Assembly: GCF_030464885.1 (NCBI RefSeq)
Contig: NZ_JALPRJ010000086.1
Location: 1 to 32,241, forward strand
From: Caballeronia sp. SEWSISQ10-4 2
GTDB lineage: Bacteria; Pseudomonadota; Gammaproteobacteria; Burkholderiales; Burkholderiaceae
Direction of reading: 5' to 3'
Length of the DNA: 32,241 nucleotides
Shown: piece after piece, positions 15,273-23,300 of the stretch
How positions within the stretch are numbered: the first letter of the stretch is position 1
Layout: the number at the start of each line of letters is the position of its first letter
Program-made: the position numbers and the translations under genes
The notes under the pieces: generated by a model
Told to the model about the DNA's origin: nothing
The model's input: only the letters and a program-made list of their open reading frames with translations
Database searches by the model: none

Positions 15273-16652
15273 TCAGGCGCGGGCGCGGCGCTCCTCAAGG
15301 AACTTCGCGATCAATTCGGCGCTATGCTTCATCGTGCGTTTCTGCGTTTCATAGTTGACATGGAACATGCCAAAACGCCGCTCATAACCAAAGGCCCATT
15401 CGAAGTTGTCCATCAGCGACCAGATGAAATATCCGCGCACGTCCACGCCGGCTTTGATGGCGCTATCGACGGCAGCAAGATGGCGCTTAAGGAACGAGAT
15501 GCGTTGCTGATCGTCGACGCGGCCATCTACTACTTTGTCATCCGACGCCATGCCGTTCTCGGTGATATAAATCGGCGGCAATGAAGCGTAGGTCTTGTTG
15601 AATCCGATCAGCAGGTCGCGCAGGCCATCGGGATGAATCTCCCAACCCATCTGCGTACGCTCGACACCTTGCAGCGGCACTTCCGTAAAGCCATGCGCGC
15701 CATCGCTTTTCACATTGGTACGGAAGTAATAGTTGATTCCGAGGAAGTCGAGCGACGCGCCGATAGTTTCCATATCGCCATCGAGCACAAGCGGCTCGGT
15801 GCCCGGCCATAGTTCGAAAAGGTCCTTGGGATAGGCCTTTTTCAGCAACGGATCGAGGATCCAGGCATTGTGCTGGACTTCAAAAAGATGCGCGGCGCGT
15901 GCATCCGCTTCGCTGTTGGTATCGGCGGTTCCTCGGCCGACGTTCGCGACAATGCCCTTGAGCGACGCGGGATCGTTCGCGCGCAAGACCGGTACTGCGT
16001 TGCCGTGCGCGAGCAGCAGATGATGCATCGCCTGCGTAGCGTAGCGGTCGTTGGCGAGACCCGGTGCGTGATGGCCGTTGCCGTAGCCCAGATACGCTGA
16101 GCACCAGGGTTCGTTGAGCGTGGCCCAGGCATCGACCTGGCCTGCGAGCTCGCGGCTCATCAGGTCGGCGTAATCGGCAAAGCGATACGCGATGTCTCGA
16201 TTAAGCCAGCCGCCGCGATCTTCCAGATATTGCGGCAAGTCCCAGTGATAGAGCGTGACGAAGGTCTTGAGCCCCTTCTCTTTCAGCCGGCCGACAACCC
16301 GCTTATAAAAGTCGATACCCTTCTGATTCGGACGCCCTGCCTCGTCCATCACGCGCGGCCATGCAATGGAAAGACGGTATGCATCGACGTTAAGCGTCGA
16401 GAGTAAATCAAGGTCCGATTCCCATCGATGATAGTGATCGCAGGCGACCTCGCCGGTGTCGCCTGCCAGCACTTTGCCGGGCGTGGCCGAAAACGTGTCC
16501 CATATAGACGGGAGGCGGCCATCTTCGTGCGTAGCGCCTTCGATCTGGTAGGAAGCGGTTGCTGCGCCGAGCAGGAAATCTCGTCGCCAAAGAGCTGAAT
16601 CGGAGGGTGGGAAAAACGAATCGCTGGAGACAACAGATGTGTCGAGTGCCAC
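15273..16652 (-). CDS. Beta-glucosidase, glycoside hydrolase family 1
   Basis: This enzyme hydrolyses beta-linked glucosides by a retaining mechanism. With GTG 16652 as start (AGGAG five bases upstream) it has 459 residues, the usual GH1 length; a frame reaching 16733 would run back into the operator and promoter. It has the N-terminal FLLGAATASYQIEGA signature, the acid/base Glu181 in TLNEPW and the nucleophile Glu365 in YITENGM, plus the C-terminal SLMDNFEWAFGYERRFG segment. No signal peptide is present, so it acts in the cytoplasm on imported sugar. It is the first gene of an operon with a complete sugar ABC transporter and a LacI regulator. 6-phospho-glucosidase activity is unlikely because the partner is an ABC importer, not a PTS. 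Confidence 0.95.
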   Translation of the reverse strand: MALDTSVVSSDSFFPPSDSALWRRDFLLGAATASYQIEGATHEDGRLPSIWDTFSATPGKVLAGDTGEVACDHYHRWESDLDLLSTLNVDAYRLSIAWPRVMDEAGRPNQKGIDFYKRVVGRLKEKGLKTFVTLYHWDLPQYLEDRGGWLNRDIAYRFADYADLMSRELAGQVDAWATLNEPWCSAYLGYGNGHHAPGLANDRYATQAMHHLLLAHGNAVPVLRANDPASLKGIVANVGRGTADTNSEADARAAHLFEVQHNAWILDPLLKKAYPKDLFELWPGTEPLVLDGDMETIGASLDFLGINYYFRTNVKSDGAHGFTEVPLQGVERTQMGWEIHPDGLRDLLIGFNKTYASLPPIYITENGMASDDKVVDGRVDDQQRISFLKRHLAAVDSAIKAGVDVRGYFIWSLMDNFEWAFGYERRFGMFHVNYETQKRTMKHSAELIAKFLEERRARA

Positions 16653-16676
16653 GAGAACTCCTGTTGAGCGGTGGAG

Positions 16677-16700
16677 TGGAAGCGCTTCCACAAGCGCTTG
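16677..16700. promoter_or_regulatory. Two adjacent LacI-type operators before the beta-glucosidase gene
   Basis: TGGAAGCGCTTCCA (16677-16690) is a perfect 14-bp palindrome with the central CG typical of LacI-family operators. It abuts CAAGCGCTTG (16691-16700), a perfect 10-bp palindrome with the same AGCGCT core. They lie between the predicted -10 box and the glucosidase ribosome site, where a repressor would block transcription. The LacI protein at the end of this operon is the obvious candidate to bind them. Confidence 0.8.
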
Positions 16701-16703
16701 CGA

Positions 16704-16733
16704 ACGATAGCAGCGCCGAATTGACGGGGACAA
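16704..16733 (-). promoter_or_regulatory. Candidate promoter of the beta-glucoside operon
   Basis: On the minus strand TTGTCC (16728-16733) and TATCGT (16704-16709) are separated by 18 bases. Each matches four of six consensus bases. The predicted start lies near 16697, inside the operator pair, which supports the assignment. Confidence 0.5.
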
Positions 16734-16985
16734 TCCGGGTTTGTATGGAGGTGAATCGGGGAGTGACTACAAGAAGCGACGGTCGCGAACGAGGTGGCGA
16801 CCATCGGAGCAGATTTCACTGATTTCGCTCTCAGCTACGCCTGACAGGATCGGTGAATAAAGCCCGCTGCTACCCTGCCTTGCGCTGCTGACAGAAACTG
16901 GCAGTCGCAACGCTTACGATGGGCTCGGCTTCAAACACCGGCAGCACGCCGACGGCTTCCCACCGACCCTTCGTGAGCGCTCACC
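16734..16985. other. Spacer between the beta-glucoside promoter and the VOC gene
   Basis: This stretch lies upstream of two divergent genes. I see no clear promoter for the VOC gene, no repeat and no further gene in it. Confidence 0.4.
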
Positions 16986-17354
16986 ATGACCGATCCCAAC
17001 TTCATCATCCTGTACGTGGACAACCCTTCAGCCAGCGCCGATTTCTATGCCGGCCTGCTAGGCAAGACACCCGTCGAGTCTTCCCCGACGTTCGCTATGT
17101 TCGTCCTGGCGTCGGGTCTCAAGCTGGGGTTGTGGTCAAGGCATACAGTTGAACCCGCGGCGGCAGCGGCGGGCGGCGGCGAAATCGCCTTCTCGGTGAA
17201 CGACAACGACGCCCTGCATAGCCAGTACGCCGATTGGGTCAAGCGGGGCCTGAAAATCATCCAGCGTCCAACGGAAATGGAATTTGGCCTTACCTTCGTC
17301 GCGCTGGACCCGGACGGCCATCGCCTGCGCGTTTATGCAATGCCCCGGCAGTAA
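16986..17354 (+). CDS. VOC-superfamily protein (glyoxalase/bleomycin-resistance fold)
   Basis: This is a small 122-residue protein of the vicinal-oxygen-chelate fold. It begins with FIILYVDNPSASADFYAGLL and ends with FVALDPDGHRLRVYAM, the usual N- and C-terminal strands of the family. The glutamate expected near the end of such metal enzymes is not clear, so metal binding is uncertain. Many such proteins bind or detoxify small molecules; nothing here identifies the substrate. It stands alone on the plus strand, with a weak ribosome site (GAGCG) before the ATG, and converges on the next gene with 30 bases between stops. Confidence 0.85.
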   Translation: MTDPNFIILYVDNPSASADFYAGLLGKTPVESSPTFAMFVLASGLKLGLWSRHTVEPAAAAAGGGEIAFSVNDNDALHSQYADWVKRGLKIIQRPTEMEFGLTFVALDPDGHRLRVYAMPRQ

Positions 17355-17384
17355 AGCGGCTCCGTCAGCCGTTGTGCAGCGCAG

Positions 17385-18239
17385 TTACCACCTTCTCGAT
17401 GGCGCCATCGTCCTGGCCGTGGCAAGCAAGTGTGGAGGGGATTCGTCGGTGGCGCCGTCCCCTCTGCGCCGCGTATGTTCGAGTTCTTCCGCCAGACGTT
17501 TCGCTTCCCAGTCGCGTTGCCAGGCCTCCGCCTTATGCCGGCGTTCGATCGCGCGCCGTGCCTCGTCCTCACGATCGATCCACGCACTGAAGATCGAAAA
17601 TGCGCGCTCCATCGCTTCGTATTTTCCCGCTGGGCCAGCCACCGAAAACAACAGGCGATCGCCTTGGCCCGGGTGCACCCAGTACACGTCGATTTCGCGT
17701 TCGCCGACCGATGTCACGTTCGCGCTGGCGGCCTCGCGCGCTGCTGTATCGGTGGTGCTGGAAGGGATCGTTACCGTCTCGTCCGTCCAGCGTTTTGACG
17801 CCGCGCGAGCATCCGCCGCAGTCAGCTCGGGCTCGACGGCCAGCGCACGAAACGGCCACTCGAAACGACCGGAGCGCAGGCGTTGAAACTCACCAGGGGC
17901 ATCGGGCGAGACGAACCGCTTCGCTACTTTGTTCACAGTGAGCGTTCGCGATGGAAGATGTAAAACGAGATCGAGACCACCGCCGGCGACCCGGATCCCG
18001 CCCTCGTCCTCACGAATCTCGGCGTCGCATAGCGCCGACGCATACGACAACTGCCTGCTTTCGCGATAGCCATGCAGCCAGAGCGCCACGATCACAGCCA
18101 GTGATAGTCCAATCTGCGCACTCGATGGCGGTGCCGAGACAAGGCCGCTATAAGCTGCGACGACCGCCGCGCCGCACACGCCCGCCTTGACGATCCGGCC
18201 TAACGGGGTTTGAGCGTGGAAGAAAGCGAACAGCCACAT
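17385..18239 (-). CDS. Membrane-anchored protein of unknown function
   Basis: I do not recognise this protein. From the ATG at 18239 (GGGA about seven bases upstream; a GTG 18 bases further out lacks a site) it has 284 residues. Two hydrophobic segments lie near the N-terminus (about residues 17-36 and 42-58), and the remaining 220 residues are probably cytoplasmic. A beta-rich middle part contains GGLDLVLHLPSRTLTVNKVA and the segment REIDVYWVHPGQGDRLLFSV. A charged helical stretch near the end (AWIDREDEARRAIERRHKAE) is likely a coiled coil. The last 30 residues are proline- and arginine-rich and could be a degraded tail. It has no operon partner. Frame use and codon bias are consistent with a real gene. 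Confidence 0.7.
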   Translation of the reverse strand: MWLFAFFHAQTPLGRIVKAGVCGAAVVAAYSGLVSAPPSSAQIGLSLAVIVALWLHGYRESRQLSYASALCDAEIREDEGGIRVAGGGLDLVLHLPSRTLTVNKVAKRFVSPDAPGEFQRLRSGRFEWPFRALAVEPELTAADARAASKRWTDETVTIPSSTTDTAAREAASANVTSVGEREIDVYWVHPGQGDRLLFSVAGPAGKYEAMERAFSIFSAWIDREDEARRAIERRHKAEAWQRDWEAKRLAEELEHTRRRGDGATDESPPHLLATARTMAPSRRW

Positions 18240-18753
18240 GAGTTTTCCCGATGTCACTTTTTTCTTGGCTTAGGGTCGAGCACGCGGCGGGCCGCATGCC
18301 GGTGACATGGCCCCGCGAGGCGTTTTTCGCCGTGAAGCGTCTTGATGACGTTTTCTCTCTCAGCCAGCGATTCGTGTTGCTTTGCAGCGCTCTGGCGTGG
18401 TCCGGCCTGGCCCACGCGTCGCGGCGGTGTCGGCGATGGATGATCCAGCCGCCTCGCAACGATCCCGCCATGCGGTGCTGGCCGATCAGGGCCGCCTTGG
18501 TGGCGCTTGTCGGGAACGCGCACGCGATGATCCTTGGGCGTTTGCGTCCGATGCAAAAGGCGCCGGCCATGCCCGCAACAACGCCTGCCTCGAAGTCCGC
18601 ACATGATGCCTTCGACGCGCCCTGCCGCCCTCTCATTCCGTCCGCTCTTTTCACCCATTTCGTTCCGGGGCATCGAGGAAATGTCTACTTACTCTTACAA
18701 GCCCCGCATATCCCGCACCTCCATTACGCACTCATTACTCGCCCCTTACGTAC
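18240..18753. other. Gene-poor stretch between the unknown membrane protein and the AraC regulator
   Basis: About 510 bases lie between these two genes, both on the minus strand. Several overlapping open frames run through it on both strands, but none has a good ribosome site or a recognisable domain, and their composition is arginine-rich as in chance frames. No terminator with a T-run and no convincing promoter are seen. It may be decayed coding sequence. Confidence 0.4.
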
Positions 18754-19821
18754 TCAGGCGCGCAGGTCGCGGATCTTCGCGGCAGTCATGGCGCCGACGC
18801 CGCGCCCATCGCCCGGGTGACCGGCGCCATTCGCCGCCGCCGTCACGCCGAAACCCGTAAAAACGCTGCCCGCGCGGCGTCCGCGCGCTTCTGTCGGCGT
18901 GCAGCCGAAACGCTCCTTGAACGCGCGATTGAATGTCGATTCGCTCATGAAGCCGACCGCGCAGGCAATCGCGCCAATCAGATCGCGCGCGTGCAGCGGC
19001 GACTCGAGCCGGCGCATGGCTTCATCGAGTCTGCGAGACCGCACATATTCGGCGACGCCGCCCATCGGTTCAAAAAGTTCGTATAGCGCCGTTCGGGATA
19101 CTTTCAGGATTTCGCGCAGCCTCGCCGGGCCGAGGCTCGTGTCCGCCAGATTGCCTTCGATATAACTCAGCGCCTGAGCCCGGATCACCGGCGTCAGGCG
19201 CGGGTCGCCGGATTCCGCCCAGCGCTCGGCGCGCCGCAGCACGCAAGCCGCGATGAAGTCGAGCGTGGCTTCGCCGGCCACGAGCGCCTGCTCGTCGTCC
19301 ATCGTGGTCGCAACGCTCGCGAGGGTGCGCATGTGCGAAGCGATCAGCACGCCGATGGGGTCGGTGGGGTCCCACGATAAACCGTGCATCCGCAACGCGC
19401 CGCCCGTGCGCCGGTCGATCGCCTGGCGCGGAATGGTGAGCGTGAGCATGGGCGCGTCGCGGGTGAAGCCGATGTTTTCCACGACGAGGTCGCGCATCAC
19501 CACCGAGCCGAGCGGCACCTGCTGGGTGTCGCGGCCGAACGTCGACATCAGCGTGCCGTCGAGCAGGCAATGCACCAGGTAATGATCGATGCCGGAGGTC
19601 GCAATCCTGCGACGGGTACGCTGGAACTCGACGTCGCCGCCCACGACGTGCGACATGAGCAGCATCCCGCCCAGTGCCCAGCTTTCCATCTTTGCGCGAA
19701 ACGGCGCGGAGGGATCTTTCGGACGCTGGATCTCGAATATGGCGTCGATTCCTTCGCGCCAGATTTCCTCTGCATCGTTCTCCGCGAACTCAGCACTGTC
19801 GAATCTGATGGGCGGGGACAT
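18754..19821 (-). CDS. AraC-family transcriptional regulator
   Basis: This is a predicted activator with an N-terminal AraC-type ligand or dimerisation region resembling the AraC_binding_2 family, and a C-terminal AraC helix-turn-helix pair. I take the ATG at 19821 as start (355 residues, MSPPIRFDSAEFAEND...), with GGAGG 12 bases upstream; the frame continues to 19905 without a better start. The DNA-binding part includes YIEGNLADTSLGPARLREIL and the signature IACAVGFMSESTFNRAFKER followed by FGCTPTEAR. The neighbours are a gene-poor region and lhr, so no target is apparent. The protein ends with about 40 residues of low-complexity tail. Confidence 0.92.
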   Translation of the reverse strand: MSPPIRFDSAEFAENDAEEIWREGIDAIFEIQRPKDPSAPFRAKMESWALGGMLLMSHVVGGDVEFQRTRRRIATSGIDHYLVHCLLDGTLMSTFGRDTQQVPLGSVVMRDLVVENIGFTRDAPMLTLTIPRQAIDRRTGGALRMHGLSWDPTDPIGVLIASHMRTLASVATTMDDEQALVAGEATLDFIAACVLRRAERWAESGDPRLTPVIRAQALSYIEGNLADTSLGPARLREILKVSRTALYELFEPMGGVAEYVRSRRLDEAMRRLESPLHARDLIGAIACAVGFMSESTFNRAFKERFGCTPTEARGRRAGSVFTGFGVTAAANGAGHPGDGRGVGAMTAAKIRDLRA

Positions 19822-20310
19822 GGTGTTACTCAGCCTCCATAGCAGCAGGGTTCGACATGGTTTTCCAGATTTTCCGGACCAAGCTTTCAAGCCTTTATCC
19901 GGCATCTCAAAGAAATTAACGGCGCGTTAGCACTAAAACTTTAGCATGTGTTTAAAACGGTCCCGAGGGAACCCGGGAGTTATCACTATTTTCAGGTTTA
20001 TTTTTTCTCTGAACGGGTCAATCGGGGCAGCGGCTTTCCTGACGCCGCCGTCCGCCGATGCACCAAGGAAGCTGCTAAGTGATTATTAATAAAGGAATTG
20101 GAATCGATAATGCGACGCGTTGAAGGTTGCGCGCATATCGGTTACTGGTTTTTGTCGCGGTTCGCCCAGCCCTCGATCAGAAACCCATGGCCGGGGCGGA
20201 TTAATAAGGGACGGGTTCGATAAACGCGTTTACGATTTCTCGATTTGTTTTACCCGGTAAGTTTTATCAAGGAAATCAGCGTTTTATCGTGAGAACGCAA
20301 CGGCGTGTTT
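19822..20310. other. AT-richer intergenic region between the AraC gene and lhr
   Basis: These 489 bases are less GC-rich than their surroundings. They should hold the AraC promoter, but I find no strong box pair. A perfect 12-bp palindrome TAAACGCGTTTA lies at 20221-20232, and a near-palindrome CTAAAACTTTAG at 19933-19944. A 37-codon plus-strand frame runs from ATG 20110 to a stop at 20223 with only a weak GGAA in front; I do not call it a gene. No terminator for lhr is obvious. Confidence 0.45.
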
Positions 20311-23300
20311 TCAACGGCTCATAACCATCGGCGAAACCGTCATACGGTCGAAACTGCGTCTGACGAGATGCCAGCGCACGCGCTCTCGCGCCTCGGCATC
20401 GAGCTCTATTAAAAAGCGCGTTTTCCCCGCAATAACCGCCCCCACCGGCAAACCATCACGATACAACACGCGATTACCCGGCAGCGCCGGGACCTTCTCC
20501 CCGGGCAGCAAGGTGCCGGCGAGATTCAGCGGATCGACTGCGCTGATCGCGATGAAGCTGCCGTCGGCGGGTCGCTTGCGCACATCGCGCAAAAGCGGCA
20601 CTGCTTCGGGCAACGCAAATTGCTCGCCCGCCAGACCCGCGACAAAACGGCCGCCGCGAATTTCACCGCGCGCTTCCAGCCGGTGAAATACCCGCAGCAG
20701 GTCACGCCACGGCGGGAGCCATTCGGCTTCGCGTTCGAGCAGGCGCCAGAAGACCACGCCGTATCGGCGCAACAGGGTCATGGCGACGTGCTCGAGTGAA
20801 TCGTTGCCGGGCGTGACGCGGTCGCTACTTTCAGAGCGACGCAGCAAGGCCCAGCGCCCGGCGTCGTCCATGCCGCCGATAAAACGCCCGCCACGTCGGG
20901 GCCGCCGGCCAAAACTGTTGCGGCGAGCGGCCGGTGCGAGCAACGCGCGCAGGCCGGCGAAGCTGTCAGCATTCACCAGTCCCAGCGACACCAGTTCGCC
21001 CAGCGCGGTTTCGAGTTCGGTATCCAGCAGGTGGACGTCCGAGCGCAGTTCATCGAAGAACATGGCGCCGTGTTTCGTGAGCGCATCGAACACAAGTTGG
21101 GCGCGCGACGACGGTTCGGGCGTTTGCATCGATTGCATCAGCGGGTTCCACGCCGACAGGTTACGGCGCGGCAGCAACACGATGGGCGTGGTGCGCACCG
21201 GACCGCCCGAACTGCGCGAACGTGCGCCCGGCCGGCTCCAGACAACCTTGCCGGAGCGGCACAGGTCGTCGAGCCAGCTCATCGAATAGTCAGTCAGGCG
21301 TGCAGGCAGGATCTCGTCTTCCCATGCTACGGCGGGCGCTTCGTAACCTTGAAGTTGCTCGATCGCCTGCATCAGCGCGTCGTGGCCGTCACCGTGCGGA
21401 TCGGCTTTGGAGTCGGCGCTGAGGTGCTGCCAGTCGAACAGGAAACGCATGAAATCCTGCAACTCGACCGGCTCGATTTCGCGCCGCAAACGCCGCACGG
21501 TGTATCGATGAATGCGCGCAAGCAGATGCCGCTCGCACCATTCTTCTTCAGCCGCGCCCGGCGTAAAGCGGCCACGCATGACGTAGCCCTCAGCTTCGAG
21601 GCGCGTGAGTGAAAGCGCCACCAATGAGACCGGCACCGCCAACGCCCGGGCGATAACAGGCGCTGGCAACGGACCGAAGCCGCTCAACCGTGCGCGCACG
21701 ATTTCAACGAGTGCGTCGTCTTCGGTCCAGGCTTCATCGAAACCGGGAAGCGCTTCGAGCGGCGGCTGCATCGGTGCGACCGGGTGGACGGCGCGCAAGC
21801 ACGTCAGGCGTTCGACCGGCACCCACAAACCATCCGCCGATGTCACCTGCAAGCGCGTCGCGCGCCCTGAGCCTGCGAGCGTTTGAAGCAAGGCTGGCCA
21901 ACCGTCGTTCGCTTGCACCTCGGCTTCGCTGATGCACGACAGTCCCGATAGCGCCTCATGCATTTCATCGGCATTGCGCACCGACGGCCACGCTTCTTCG
22001 CGCACGCCTGCGATGGCGTCGGCATCGAGCGCGCCCAGATCATCGCTCGATTGAGGATCGGTCCAGCCTCGCGCCAGCACGGCCTGGGTGCGGCGCTCTT
22101 CGATAGGGGCATCGTCGAGAAAGGCGTACGGACGCGCCGATAGAACCTCAGCCGCCAGCGGCGACGGCGCGGGTAAATCACGCGTAACGAGCCGCACGTC
22201 GCCAGTTTCTATCCGCCGCAGCAACGCGATCCACGCGTCGCAGTCCATGGCGTCGTGCAGACAATCGTCGATCGTCTGATCCACCAGCGGATGACGCGGC
22301 ACATCGCGTTCGCCCACCACGTTCTCGATGCACGCAACCTGATCGGGGAACACGGTCGCAAGCAAGTCCTCGCTTTTCATGCGCTGCAATTGCGGCGCGA
22401 CCCGGCGGCCGCTCACGTAGCGCGGTAACGCAAGCGCGTTGGTCGCGTTCCAGCGCCAGCGCACGCCGAACAGCGGCGCGTCGAGCAGCGCCTGGATCAG
22501 CACGTGTTCGGCCGTGGCTGAACGCAGATAACGCCAGACTTCATCGAGCGGGAAACTGTGGCTGCCCGTTAGCGACAGCACGATCGCGTCCTCGGTCGCC
22601 GCCGCCTGCAATTCGAAGTTGAACGTGCGGCAAAAGCGCTTGCGCAGCGCAAGCCCCCACGCGCGGTTCATGCGGCTGCCGAACGGTGCGTGAATGACAA
22701 GCTGCGTGCCGCCGGAGGCATCGAAGAAACGCTCCATGACCAGCACGTCCTGCGTCGGCAAAACGGAAAGCGCCGCACGCGAACGCGCCAGATAATCGAC
22801 GATCTGCCGCGCCGCTTCCTCGCCGACACCGGTTTGATCAGCCAGCTTGGTGATGGTGATGTCGAGCGAGAATTTGCCGAGCCACGCGTCTATATCAGCA
22901 CGCAACCGCGCGATCGCCGCCGACAATTCATTGCTCCGCCCCGGCGCTTCCCCAAGCCAGAACGGAATATTCGGCGGCTGGCCTTGCGCGTCTTCCACGC
23001 GTACTCGCCCGCCTTCCACACGCAGGATCTTGTACGACGCATTGCCGAGTTGAAACACATCGCCGGCAAGACTTTCAACCGCAAAATCTTCGTTTACCGT
23101 ACCAATCTGCAAACCCTGCGGTTCAAGCAGCACGGCGAAGTCAGCGTTGTCGGGAATCGCTCCGCCCGATGTCACCGCGGTCAGCTTGGCGCCACGCCGG
23201 CCGCGCAAACTGCGCGTCACCGCGTCCCGATGTACATACGCACCGCGCACGCCGCGCCGGCTTGTGTAGCCCTCGGCGAGCATGCGCACCACTGCATCGT

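Noticed and set aside
18251..18820. A 189-codon plus-strand frame in the spacer before the AraC gene
   Set aside because: It has no ribosome site and no family resemblance, and overlaps the end of the AraC gene. I kept the region as gene-poor.
21740..21760. GAAGCGCTTC as another LacI operator
   Set aside because: It lies inside lhr coding sequence, where this GC-rich word is expected by codon use.
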